Source: Caecitellus pseudoparvulus (lineage: Eukaryota > Bigyra: Bicosoecida). Taken from it: a DNA stretch of 64,000 bases. Shown here in pieces: positions 1 through 9,475 of the stretch. The notes beneath the pieces were generated by a model. The model had not been told where the DNA came from. It searched no databases and was given only the letters and a program-made list of their open reading frames with translations. Both the position numbers and the translations under genes were made by a program. The stretch spans positions 248,001 to 312,000 of the forward strand of contig CBFFRQ010000031.1 in NCBI GenBank assembly GCA_965644315.1. Reading direction: 5' to 3'. Each line of letters opens with the position of its first letter. The first letter of the stretch is position 1.

Positions 1-3000
1 GCTCTGCACTTGTCTGCGCCAGACGAAGAGACCCGTGCACACTGGATTGAGCAGCTGCGGCAGGAGTCTGAGGGAGCCACTGCTCACGAAGGCGTCCTGC
101 AGAAGCGCATGGCGCTGAGGCCTCAGTGGAAAGACCGCTTTGTCCGCATTTCAGGCTCCTTGCTGCAGTACAAGACCAGGGCAGACAAGCGCCTTAAAGG
201 GACTCTCAGTCTCGTTGGGTGCACAGTCGCCCGAAAGTACGACTCTGCGTCGCCGGCTGCGACTGGGCCCTTTGCTTTCGACGTGACGGCTTCTCCCGCT
301 GCCGTCGTTGGCGACTCAGCTTCAAAAGGAGGGGGCAAGACTATCCAGCTCCGAACCAGCTCTTTTGAGGAAGCAGAGAGATGGATTCAGGTCATCGAAA
401 GCGTCGCTGTGAATGGCCATAAGCCAAGGCCACAACCCGTTGCCCAAGTCGCAAGCGTCGACTCATTGGCAAGCGAGCCTGAGACTGCCACATCTAGCCC
501 GTCGTCTGCATCGCTACCCGAGCCCTTGGCTGTGCCTGAGGCTGCACCAGCGCCAGCACCGAAACCAGCAGCCAAGCCTGAGGCTGCACCAGCGCCAGCA
601 CCGAAGCCAGCAGCCAAGCCTGAGGCTGCACCAGCGCCAGCACCGAAGCCAGCAGCCAAGCCTGAGGCTGCACCAGCGCCAGCACCGAAGCCGGTGGCCA
701 AGCCTGAGGCTGCACCAGCGCCAGCACCGAAGCCAGCAGCCAAGCCTGAGGCGGCACCAGCGCCAGCACCGAAGCCGGTGGCCAAGCCTGAGGCTGCTCC
801 AGCGCCAGCACCGAAGCCAGCAGCCAAGCCTGAGGCTGCACCAGCGCCAGCACCGAAGCCAGCAGCCAAGCCTGAGGCGGCACCAGCGCCAGCACCGAAG
901 CCAGCAGCCAAGCCTGAGGCTGCACCAGCGCCAGCACCGAAGCCGGTGGCCAAGCCTGAGGCTGCACCAGCGCCAGCACCGAAGCCGGTGGCCAAGCCTG
1001 AGGCTGCACCAGCGCCAGCACCGAAGCCGGTGGCCAAGCCTGAGGCTGCACCAGCGCCAGCACCGAAGCCGGTGGCCAAGCCTGAGGCTGCACCAGCGCC
1101 AGCACCGAAGCCGGTGGCCAAGCCTGAGGCGGCACCAGCCCCAGCACCGAAACCGGCAGCCAAGCCTGAGGCGGCACCAGCGCCAGCACCGAAGCCGGTG
1201 GCCAAGCCTGAGGCTGCTCCAGCCCCAGCACCGAAACCGGCAGCCAAGCCTGAGGCTGCACCAGCGCCAGCACCGAAGCCGGTGGCCAAGCTTGAGGCTG
1301 CACCAGCGCCAGCACCGAAGCCGGTGGCCAAGCTTGAGGCTGCACCAGCGCCAGCACCGAAGCCAGCAGCCAAGCCTGAGGCTGCACCAGCGCCAGCACC
1401 GAAGCCGGTGGCCAAGCCTGAGGCTGCACCAGCGCCAGCACCGGAGCCGGTGGCCAAGCCTGAGGCTGCACCAGCGCCAGCACCGGAGCCGGTGGCCAAG
1501 CCTGAGGCTGCACCAGCGCCAGCACCGGAGCCGGCGGCCAAGCCTGAGGCTGCACCAGCGCCAGCACCGGAGCCAGCAGCCAAGCCTGAGGCTGCTCCTG
1601 CGCCAGCACCGAAGCCGGTGGCCAAGCCTGAGGCTGCTCCTGCGCCAGCACCGGAGCCGGTGGCCAAGCCTGAGGCTGCTCCAGCGCCAGCACCGAAGCC
1701 GGTGGCCAAGCCTGAGGCGGCATCAGTGTCTGTGGCTGCATCCAGTGATCCTCCGCATGAACCGTTCAAGAGTTCTTCACCTGCACATGTGGCTGCAGCC
1801 TCTGGATCAGGTTCAAGCCCTGCCCAGCCGTCTGATTTTCCCAGCCCGAACCCTGGGGATTCACCAACATCTGGCACAAGAGGTGCAAGCCACTCACGCT
1901 CACAAGCTACCCAGCAGCTCAGCAGCCATGGGTCGAGTCTGAGTGTTGACTTGACAAAAGATGACTGCGACCCCAACTCTTCAAGTCGTCTCTGGCACAT
2001 GCCTTGGGGCGACGCGTTGCGGGAAAGCATGCGGCAGCGTGTGGCAGCTTACATCATCTCCACTCTCTCGCCAGAGGTGCTTGGGAATCTCACGTACGCT
2101 GTCAAGCTGAGGAAGCGACTCCCGCTCTTTGCCTCGAGCGTCGAGTGGTGCTTATACGCTGACGCGTCACAGTCTAGCATGGAGGCATACGCTGACATGG
2201 ACACGATGAAGGACCGAGTGCAAGCAGCATTGAAGGATAAGGAAGGGCTGAAAGCGGCGCAGGACTTAGTTATGGCCCACGTCATGTGGCCTCGCCAGTC
2301 ACGGGCTGCACGGAGGCAGGCCGCCCACTTGACACACACAGAGTGCAGCGTGAGCACCAGCGAAGGTCCCACGTCGGGACCAACGAGCAGTTCTGCGTAC
2401 AGCAGCTCAGCCAGTGGCGTGCAGCATGCTGCCCCTGGGGCCGACGCAATGCTCATGCAGGAGGCCAACGAAGATGCGATTTCTACCGCCCCCACAGACT
2501 ACGACGTCGGCGATAGTATTTCAGTGCTGCATGGGGTTGCGGGTAAGGCTGTGCCTCTTCCAGAAGGGGAAAGAGGGACCGCAGGGGACGTGATCAAGGG
2601 CGCTCCTGTTCCCACGGCCTCTCCCATCGGCACAGCTGCTGCAGAGTCGAGTGCGGGCGCTTCTGGGGCACCTCAAGACATCAGCGGCTGTGTGCGGCCA
2701 GGGCAAGGCGTGCGTTGGGGACTGGCGCCCCACCCTTGGGCAGAGCGCAATGTCCCACTGCTGCACTACCCAGCAGAGGATGCAGACTCAGTGCACATTC
2801 GAGTGGTGTTGACACGGCGCCCGCGTGACCCGCCAGACCTGCCAGCGCTGAACAAGTGGCAGGGCAGGCGCTGCGCTCTGACCGGAGTGAAGCAAACCAC
2901 TGGTTCGGTGGGGTTCCTCTCTGGGGAAGCGAGGGCTGTGTATTGCAACTACCTGGAGCTGCTCATCGCAGCTCCATCGTTTGGATCCGAGCGACGGATC

Positions 3001-3573
3001 GTGCCTTGGCGCCTCGTGCACTTGGGGGATGACACTCCACTCCCGGTGTGCCGGCAAGCTGCAGCATACATCGACACCATCTGGCACATGCCCGTACTGC
3101 AACTGTCGCGTGTGGCCCCCAAGGTCATGTCTCGCCAGGAGCAACTGCAGCGCATGCGGGAGCTGCGGTATAGGTTGGTGACCCTGCGCAAGCAAATGCG
3201 GGCCCTGGCAGTGATGGCTGCCTCCACTGGGCATGACCAAATGATGGGAGAGTCCGTCATCTCGGGAGGCGTTGGCTCTGCTCTCCCTGCAGACAGCTCA
3301 GCAGCTTTTGCTGGTGCTGAAGGTGAACTCCCCCCTGCAGCCCGGGACATGCTGCGGCTGCGGCTTGGTGAAGAACACCTGTACATGGCTGACACACCAG
3401 AGATGCTGGCACTGGCGCATTTCAAGGACGCTTGCGCGGGGCGGTTTGCCTCGATGCTTGCGAGTGCTGTTGCGGCTGCGGAGTCGTACGTGGCCACCCG
3501 CCTGGCCGCCAGATCTCGCCGGCGGGACCGCGATCAAGACAGCACAGTGACTGGCACCACGGGTGCGCGATGA
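1..3573 (+). CDS. PH-domain protein with Rubicon-homology-like C terminus (5' partial)
   Basis: The reading frame is open from base 1, so the gene starts before the window; 1190 residues are visible. The first ~20 residues (ending WIEQL) look like the end of one PH domain. A second PH domain follows at about residues 25-130 (GVLQKR, WKDRFVRISGSLLQYK, closing WIQVIES). Next comes a 28-copy PAPAPKPAAKPEAA tract (about 180-571), then a helical block near 664-750 that resembles a KIX fold weakly. The C-terminal part (about 950-1065; RRCALTG, IVPWRLVHL, QAAAYIDTIWHMPV, ELRYRL) resembles the Rubicon-homology domain of PLEKHM/Rubicon proteins, but several zinc-ligand cysteines are missing. PH-PH-RH is the order in PLEKHM1, an endolysosome/autophagosome adaptor, so a membrane-trafficking role is inferred. 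The gene converges on the next one. Gene reality is certain; the family assignment is moderate. Confidence 0.7.
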   Translation, partial: ALHLSAPDEETRAHWIEQLRQESEGATAHEGVLQKRMALRPQWKDRFVRISGSLLQYKTRADKRLKGTLSLVGCTVARKYDSASPAATGPFAFDVTASPAAVVGDSASKGGGKTIQLRTSSFEEAERWIQVIESVAVNGHKPRPQPVAQVASVDSLASEPETATSSPSSASLPEPLAVPEAAPAPAPKPAAKPEAAPAPAPKPAAKPEAAPAPAPKPAAKPEAAPAPAPKPVAKPEAAPAPAPKPAAKPEAAPAPAPKPVAKPEAAPAPAPKPAAKPEAAPAPAPKPAAKPEAAPAPAPKPAAKPEAAPAPAPKPVAKPEAAPAPAPKPVAKPEAAPAPAPKPVAKPEAAPAPAPKPVAKPEAAPAPAPKPVAKPEAAPAPAPKPAAKPEAAPAPAPKPVAKPEAAPAPAPKPAAKPEAAPAPAPKPVAKLEAAPAPAPKPVAKLEAAPAPAPKPAAKPEAAPAPAPKPVAKPEAAPAPAPEPVAKPEAAPAPAPEPVAKPEAAPAPAPEPAAKPEAAPAPAPEPAAKPEAAPAPAPKPVAKPEAAPAPAPEPVAKPEAAPAPAPKPVAKPEAASVSVAASSDPPHEPFKSSSPAHVAAASGSGSSPAQPSDFPSPNPGDSPTSGTRGASHSRSQATQQLSSHGSSLSVDLTKDDCDPNSSSRLWHMPWGDALRESMRQRVAAYIISTLSPEVLGNLTYAVKLRKRLPLFASSVEWCLYADASQSSMEAYADMDTMKDRVQAALKDKEGLKAAQDLVMAHVMWPRQSRAARRQAAHLTHTECSVSTSEGPTSGPTSSSAYSSSASGVQHAAPGADAMLMQEANEDAISTAPTDYDVGDSISVLHGVAGKAVPLPEGERGTAGDVIKGAPVPTASPIGTAAAESSAGASGAPQDISGCVRPGQGVRWGLAPHPWAERNVPLLHYPAEDADSVHIRVVLTRRPRDPPDLPALNKWQGRRCALTGVKQTTGSVGFLSGEARAVYCNYLELLIAAPSFGSERRIVPWRLVHLGDDTPLPVCRQAAAYIDTIWHMPVLQLSRVAPKVMSRQEQLQRMRELRYRLVTLRKQMRALAVMAASTGHDQMMGESVISGGVGSALPADSSAAFAGAEGELPPAARDMLRLRLGEEHLYMADTPEMLALAHFKDACAGRFASMLASAVAAAESYVATRLAARSRRRDRDQDSTVTGTTGAR
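538..1713 (+). repeat. 42-bp coding minisatellite, 28 tandem copies
   Basis: Exactly 1176 bases made of 28 units of 42 bp, each coding for EAAPAPAPKPAAKP or a close variant. Units differ mainly at the A/V position, at K/E before the second P, and at synonymous third bases. The unit length is a multiple of three, so copy-number change keeps the frame. Because the unit carries no stop in most frames, long spurious ORFs appear on both strands across it. Confidence 0.97.
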
Positions 3574-3634
3574 GTCACTTGCGGTGGATTGTCAGCCTGT
3601 GCGCCCGGCTGATCCTGCTCAATACTGAATTCAC

Positions 3635-3643
3635 GCATTGCAT
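3635..3643. terminator. Shared 3'-end motif GCATTGCAT
   Basis: Lies between two convergent stop codons (3573 and 3681), 62 and 38 bases from them. It is one of the AATGCATT/TGCAATGCA family found in eight of nine convergent spacers here. A role in 3'-end formation is inferred from position only. Confidence 0.45.
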
Positions 3644-3680
3644 TTCCCATGGTGAGCGTGCACCTTCTGGGCCGGAGTTC

Positions 3681-5288
3681 CTAATCTTGGGTGCCCGTCG
3701 TGGAGCCATCCCAGTCCACCTCGGTCTGTGAAGGGGGCTCTGTGGTCTCGCTCGCTTCGGTCGCATCAGTCGCTGGCTCGTCAAAGCTGGCTTCTTCCAC
3801 CTCTGAGTCCGCAGCGTCATCCTCCGGTCCCGCGATAGCAGGCAGTCTCTCGCCAGCTTGCACTTGTTTCTGCATCGCTGCTTTGTTCTTTGCTTTGATC
3901 TTTGCAATGTCGTGCGCGTAGATGTCGTAGAAGCGCTGGGGCACTGGGTCTGGCTGCATGCCTGTGTTCAGCACGTTCAGGCAGTCACCTGTGTCGTCTT
4001 CGTACGTTTCACACTCCTTACCGCCTTGAATCGGTTCATAGTACATGCAGCGAAAGCCAATGTCATTCTGCCTCCAATCATCCAGCAGTGGGCGGCGGGA
4101 GCCGATGCGGTGCATGCTGTCCGAGTTGCGGTGGCTGGCGAACCCTCCTCCCTTCGCAATCGGCTCACCCTTCAGAGACATGCTGCGGGGGAGCTTCAAG
4201 ACGTCCTCTTCCAAAATGATGTCTGACCCTTCCCCGCCGGGCATGGGGATGCCCATTGCCTTTGCCTGGGCTACTTGCTGCAGCGAAGTCAGGCACGTGT
4301 ACGGAAGAGGCGGTCGGCGCAGGTGAAGGCTGGAGATGTTGCAAGCAACGTCAAAGATCCATTCATTCACGTTGCCCACAATGTTGTAAAGTCCGTACAT
4401 GTTCTGGGGGCCGTACGCTGAAATGGGTGCGACGTTTGTGAATCCATCCAGCCCCTTGTCCCTTGTCGGCCACGAGCCTTGCCACAGGTTGCCTCGGAAG
4501 GCTCCCTCGTGCTTCGTCTTGTTGCCCCAGGGCAGCGACGCGTCCTGGAACTTGCCATGGGCTGCTGCTTCAAACTCCTCCTCAGTTGGCAGCACGCCCC
4601 CTGCCCACTTGCAGTACTCGTTCGCCTCCGCCTTAGTCACATGCCGCACCGGGAAGTGGCGCTGGCCCCCCAGCGCAAGGCCACGAGGAGTCATACACTC
4701 CTTCACTGCCTGCACGTCGATCCCCAGCGGGTCAACTGCAACCTCCACGGCTGCATCGCACTCTGGGTGCTTCGGGTGCGGTGCCCCCACTGGCCACGCG
4801 CCTTCCGGCTTCCACCATGACGCGTTGCTGATCATTTGCACGGCGTCCGCGCGCTTGCCCGTGAAGTCTCCAGACGGCAAGAAAAGAGATGCAATCTGCT
4901 CGGGTACTTTAGACCTGGGCACGCTTTGCACGTGTGCTAGGCTGCGCTGCTCAATGTCTGCCTCAGTTGACCCGCCCACGTCAGCCACGAACTCCGCAAA
5001 CCGTCCCACTGACACCTCGTACGCGTCCATCCACGTGTCGCGGGCAGGGTAGATGTACACCGTCGCGCCTCCACCTCCATACGCATTTCGCTGATACTGG
5101 GACTCCCCGGCTTCACCGTACAGGCGCAGGTGTTCAGGAATGAAGACACGTTTGTGATGCCACGCAGGGGCTTTCAGCTTCAGCGCCTCCTCAAACTGCG
5201 CTTGCTCCTCCTCAGAAGGAGTAGCACTCACTGCCCCAAAGCAGGCAAGCGCGCTGGCCACAGCAAGCATAAACTGAGTCGTTTTCAT
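3681..5288 (-). CDS. Secreted FGE-sulfatase-fold protein lacking the catalytic cysteines
   Basis: Single exon, 535 residues, starting at ATG 5288 with a clear signal peptide (MKTTQFMLAVASALACFGAVSA). The body matches the formylglycine-generating-enzyme/SUMF1 fold: FPVRHVTKAEANEYCKWAGG, LPTEEEFEAAAHG, LPWGN, GNLWQGSWP, MYGLYNIVGNVNEWIFD, and the closing GFRCMYYEP. In true FGE the C-terminal core has two active-site cysteines (GGSF-x-C-H-x4-C). Here the region near residue 385 reads KGGGFASHRNSDSMHR, so both are absent, as in SUMF2-like paralogues. The last ~90 residues are acidic and low complexity, with no KDEL. It probably resides in the ER or is secreted; formylglycine-forming activity is not expected. 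The domain call is secure, the function unknown. Confidence 0.85.
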   Translation of the reverse strand: MKTTQFMLAVASALACFGAVSATPSEEEQAQFEEALKLKAPAWHHKRVFIPEHLRLYGEAGESQYQRNAYGGGGATVYIYPARDTWMDAYEVSVGRFAEFVADVGGSTEADIEQRSLAHVQSVPRSKVPEQIASLFLPSGDFTGKRADAVQMISNASWWKPEGAWPVGAPHPKHPECDAAVEVAVDPLGIDVQAVKECMTPRGLALGGQRHFPVRHVTKAEANEYCKWAGGVLPTEEEFEAAAHGKFQDASLPWGNKTKHEGAFRGNLWQGSWPTRDKGLDGFTNVAPISAYGPQNMYGLYNIVGNVNEWIFDVACNISSLHLRRPPLPYTCLTSLQQVAQAKAMGIPMPGGEGSDIILEEDVLKLPRSMSLKGEPIAKGGGFASHRNSDSMHRIGSRRPLLDDWRQNDIGFRCMYYEPIQGGKECETYEDDTGDCLNVLNTGMQPDPVPQRFYDIYAHDIAKIKAKNKAAMQKQVQAGERLPAIAGPEDDAADSEVEEASFDEPATDATEASETTEPPSQTEVDWDGSTTGTQD

Positions 5289-6185
5289 CGTGCTTTAAAT
5301 GTCTGCCTTTGCAGAGGACCCGCTGCTCGGGTGTGTGAATAGGGAAGCTGCGGAAACTGAAGCCCTTCCTTTCACCACCTGTCAAGCCTGCTCTTAACAG
5401 CGGAAACATAAATCGCCCCGTGCAAAGGCGGCGGGAAGCAAGAACAAGATTCTTTTACCTTGATGAGAGAACTTGGTGGCGGGAGTTTTGGAGACTTGCT
5501 CGGAATGTGCAAACTGGGTGACCTGGTGTGGCAAGGAGCGCATCAGGAGCCATCATCGGCAAAACAGGTATGCGAAATGACATGCACACGACAGCATCAA
5601 AGCTCAAGTGCTGTCTAACATAAAGGATTTCAGGCTTCGAGGCGTGGTCGACCAGTCTCTTGGGGAGAAAGCATGAGCCTCAGTATCATGGCGGCGCTCG
5701 ACGAAGCCCACCACCCCCTCCTCACACAAGGAAGAAATCCAGACCTGCATGCATCAATAGTCTGCTTGCATGAAGGTACACTGAAAGGGTGTTCGGTACT
5801 TTTCAGCAGGCTGCTGCAAGTGTGGATTGGTGAGGCAACGAGGGTCGATCTGCTTGTAGGGCCGCCAAACATGCAGGCCAGCTGTCGAACACTGAGGGTG
5901 AGAGTAGCATCACAGGCCATGCTACGGGTAGGCCTGGCGTGCATGCTTCCGTGCACTCCGCGCTCAGTACAGGACTTGTGCCGGGGGCTCCGTGCGGTTG
6001 TCGGCGCTGGCAGAGCACTGGTTTTCCGGCATTGTCTCCACTTCCAAATTGACAGGCACAAACGCGCATGTATTTTCAATTGCTAAACTTCAGTCCATTC
6101 AGCCCCTGGCTCTGCTGCTCGAGTACAGCCTTGAAGGAAGGGCACGTGCAGTCAATACGAAGCGGGCCAGTCCGATCCATGCACA
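5289..6185. other. Intergenic spacer between divergent genes; nothing recognised
   Basis: About 900 bases between the FGE-fold gene and DDX52, the largest gene-free stretch of the window. It is less GC-rich than its neighbours. Overlapping ORFs of 137 and 149 codons (5630-6086) lie on opposite strands, have no recognisable domain and look random. Two GCGGAAA words sit near 5349 and 5402. No tRNA or snRNA was recognised by eye. Confidence 0.5.
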
Positions 6186-8435
6186 ATGGCGGAGGCGGCT
6201 CTGGCAAGTCTCACCGTCGGTGTCCCGCTCTCCAAGCGTGACAAGACAAAGAAATCAAGAGGAACTAGTGTGTGACGAGAGGCCTACTTTCTTTCCTTCT
6301 GCTTTGCGGCAAGATCGTGTCCCCCCCGTCCCAGAACGTGTAGCAATTTCCGCACCCGCCGCTGGACTGGACTTCTTTGGAGCTGCCTTCAAGAAGGAAG
6401 ACAGCAAGAGGCGGAAGAAAAAGTGCGTTTGTGTTGAGCATGGAGGCTATTGTCCGCAACCACTTTGCATTCCGCCATTTCTACCTGCTGCAGGCGCCGT
6501 CGCAAGGAGCAAAGGCTTACTGAAGATGAGCTGGCAGAGCAGCAGGGTCACGCCACAGATGAGGCCGCCGCCGCTGACGCAGAGGCGGAAGTAGACCCTA
6601 CCCAACTCTTCAGCGCTTCGTCGAGAAGGTCTACGGGGGTCATCGCTCCGGGGAGCGCGCACAGCGGCATAGCTGTGGGCGCAGGCGCCGCAGCCAATGG
6701 CGCTGCACCAGACGAGCATGCGTTGCTGCGGGAGCGCGTGGGCATTCGCACGTTTGGCTCGGCAGTGCCGCCACCCATGTCAAGTTTTGAAACGTTGCCG
6801 ACTGCCACACCTTGGCTGACTTCCCTTTTCCGTGCCTGTGGTGGCAGTGGCGACGTGCCGCTGCAGCACCCGCACTCTGCACTGCGGCGCAACATCGAAG
6901 CAGGACGCTGGAAGGAGCCCATGCCCATCCAGATGCAGGTGATGCCACTGCTAGTGCAGGGCCGGGATGGCCTTGCCTCGGCACCCACTGGGTCAGGCAA
7001 GACAGGCGCCTTCATGGTGCCGGTCATTCTGGCGGCAGCCGCATGCCGGGCAGGAGCCCACGCTCTGCGCGGCAGCAGCGCCACCCCCGCCACATCTCAC
7101 CAGCGCACCGTTGCTGCTCTGCCTTCTGAGCACTGTCCCCGCGTGCTGGTGCTGGCGCCCACCATGGAGCTGGCAGGCCAGCTGGCAGAGGAGGGCGAGC
7201 GCCTGGCCGCTGGCACGGGCGTGAGGGTGACACGCCTCACGCGCGGCAAGGTTGCCGGGGCGTATGGAGCCTGGCGCCCCGTGGAGCAGGCGCTGGGCAT
7301 CGCAGAGGATGCGCCGGTCGCTGCGCCACAGCCCCTGCCGGAAGGAGCCGACAAGGCCGCCAAGGCGGCGGCGTACGAAGCCCGAGTGGAAGCCTCGTAT
7401 GCCAAGACACGGCTGCCCTTCGCGGACATCGTCGTGACGACACCCCAGCGCCTGCTGTGGGTGCTGGAGGCGTGCCCTGACCCCGTGCGGCAGGCCATGC
7501 TCGGCGGCCTGGTCAGCGTCGTGCTGGATGAGTGCGATCAGCTCCTGCTGAACCCCCAGCTGCGGCAGCAAGTGGACGGTGTGCTGGGGTTCCTGCCCAG
7601 CACTGATGCGGAGGGGGCCCTGCCCACCCAGCGTGTCCTCGTGTCGGCCACCATCCCCTCCAGCGTCCTGGACCTGTCGGTGGCGCTGCTGCGGGATGCC
7701 GTGTCCGTGCAGATCGGCAGGCAGCACGTGACGTCCGCCAACGTTGCACAGCGCCTGCTGTTCGTGGGTCGTGAAGAAGGCAAGCTGCTGGAGATGAAGC
7801 AAATGGCTGCGCGGGGCTTCAAGCCGCCCGTGCTGGTGTTCGTGCAGAGCAAGGAGCGTGTGGGGCAGTTGGTGGAGGAGCTGGGCGCCATCCACCCAGC
7901 CTCGCGAGTGGCTGGCATCCACTCCTCCATGGCCGCGCGCAAGCGTGAGACGGCCATCGCAGAGTTCCGGGCGGGGTCTGTGTGGATCCTGGTCACCACT
8001 GAGCTGCTGGGGCGGGGCCTGGACTTCAAAGGCGTCAACACCGTCATCAACTACGACTTCCCCCAGACTGGCGTGTCGTACCTGCACCGGGTGGGGCGTG
8101 TGGGGCGCGGCACGCGCAAGGGAACCGCCATCACCTTCTTCACGGAGGCAGACATCCCCATGCTGCGCACCATCGCCAACGTCATGCGGCACTCAGGGTG
8201 TGACATCCCCGAGTGGATGCTGCAGATCAAGCAGCCAAGCCGCAAGCAGCGCAAACAGCGCGCTGCAAGGCCGCTCCAGCGCCGCCCCATCAGCACCACG
8301 CTCATCTATGAGCGCAAGCTGGCGCGGGAGGCCAAGGCAGCAGCCGCAGCTGCGGCAGCAGCGCCGCAGTCGGAGCAGGAGGATGACGGGGGAGGCTGGC
8401 AGCCGGCGGCAGTGCACAACGCCGAGGATGAGTGA
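6186..8435 (+). CDS. DDX52: DEAD-box RNA helicase ROK1/DDX52 (40S ribosome assembly)
   Basis: Exons 6186-6267, 6344-6422, 6494-8435 give 700 residues; donors are GTGTGT and GTGCGT. The N terminus contains LDFFG, characteristic of ROK1/DDX52. Helicase motifs: Q-motif region MPIQMQVMPL, motif I SAPTGSGKTGAF, motif II LDECD (DECD instead of DEAD; human DDX52 has DESD), motif III SAT, and the C-terminal domain LVFVQSKER, TTELLGRGLDFKGVN, YLHRVGRVGRG, AITFFTEADIPMLRTIANV. The RPISTT tail is also shared with DDX52. In yeast Rok1 acts in early 18S rRNA processing in the nucleolus. The basic and alanine-rich C terminus is lineage specific. An insertion of about 50 residues sits between motifs Ia and Ib. 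The stop codon overlaps the 3' motif TGAATGCATT. Confidence 0.95.
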
Positions 8436-8442
8436 ATGCATT
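8434..8442. terminator. Shared 3'-end motif GAATGCATT at a stop codon
   Basis: Overlaps the last bases of the DDX52 stop (TGA) and lies about 135 bases past the LSM7 stop on the other strand. Palindromic core AATGCATT. Function inferred from recurrence. Confidence 0.45.
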
Positions 8443-8576
8443 GGGGAAGCGAGCAGAGCGACACGAGGGCTGAGTGCTGGGTCTCTGCTTCTGTGCACAG
8501 GTTGGGTGCAGGCAGCACCTTGCCGTGGCGCAGTTCACGAGGAGTGGCGAGGGAAGGCATGCGGCAGGCCGGCGCG

Positions 8577-9104
8577 TCAGTCCTCCCCTTCCAGCTCGGC
8601 CGCCTCCGTTTGAACGAAGGGGTTTGAGATCTCCTCTGTGCCATCCTCGGGGCACACCAGCATGACGCTCGTGCCTCGGCACACCAGCAAGCCCAGCTCC
8701 CGCGTTGCGTCCGTCAAGATGGACGCATCCTCCGCGTCTGTGCACGGGCCACGAGGCGAGTGCATGCCAGCCGGCCCGCATGCGCTGCTGCCGAGACTTA
8801 CCACGCAAGAACTCCACGGCATCATCCAACACAATGTTTACGAGTTGATCGTACCCCTTCAATGTGCCCACGACTGCAAACAGTGCAGTGCAGCGGGCCT
8901 GCAGCGTGGCCCACCTTGCGGAATTGGGGCCGTTCACACACCTTCCCTGCCACCGGTGAACTTGACGCGCACCTTCTTGTCCATGTGCTCCTTCAAGTTC
9001 AAGATGCCATCTTTGCGATGCCGAGAAGCCTGTGAACGGACCCTCCACCCGTGCAGAGCAGGGAAGGGAGCTCTGCTTGCCGTGGGCACCTCAGCACGCA
9101 CCAT
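8577..9104 (-). CDS. LSM7: LSm7, subunit of the Lsm1-7/Lsm2-8 RNA-binding rings
   Basis: Four exons on the minus strand: 9104-9102 (ATG only), 9029-8942, 8873-8802, 8737-8577, giving 107 residues (human LSM7 has 103). Sm1 motif: LNLKEHMDKKVRVKFTGGRE, then VVGTLKGYDQLVNIVLDDAVEFL. Sm2: LGLLVCRGTSVMLVCPEDG followed by EEISNPF, diagnostic of Lsm7. Lsm rings bind U6 snRNA 3' ends and oligoadenylated mRNA decay intermediates. The first exon being the start codon alone (ATG|GTGCGT) is the simplest frame-preserving model. An alternative reads MVRAE before splicing, but its donor is poor. It converges on DDX52 and diverges from the 9476 gene. Confidence 0.9.
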
Positions 9105-9475
9105 TCTTGTCCGATCGCACTGAGAAGACTGTGAAACGCCCGGTGACCTCGTCGAGGAAAAAGCTGGTGGGGTTCGCTTGTCGTGGCTGCACAAGTACAG
9201 CAAGGGCCGGCGCTAAAAAGAGGACGGGCTGTTGATTGAGCGCAAAAGTGTTGCCTCTCTCACAGTGCACTACTGGGCGGAGCAACTCCCGAAGCTAACA
9301 CAAAAACATCTAGCAGAATCCCCTTCGCGCCCTACCTCACAAGCTGAGCTTCTTGTCAAGTGTATGCAGCGAATCTCACCTTCGCCAGCACCGGCGTTTC
9401 AGCAGCGTTTCCAACCCCACCACGCCCAAGCTAATCGGGCAGCAAAGCCGAGCCAGAATCCCATCGGAATAGAGG
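9105..9475. other. Divergent promoter region (LSM7 / 9476 gene)
   Basis: About 370 bases between two divergent start codons, presumed to hold both promoters. No TATA box or other element is evident; short ORFs here have no recognisable content. Confidence 0.5.

Noticed and set aside
538-1713. CRISPR-like tandem repeat
   Set aside because: Units are directly adjacent without spacers and encode protein in frame.
387-2030. Long ORFs in four other frames across the minisatellite (up to 547 codons)
   Set aside because: They are by-products of a stop-free 42-bp unit; outside the repeat they show no domain, whereas the plus frame has PH and RH-like domains on both sides.
5630-6086. Two overlapping ORFs (137 codons plus, 149 codons minus)
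   Set aside because: No recognisable motif, opposite strands, composition like spacer DNA.
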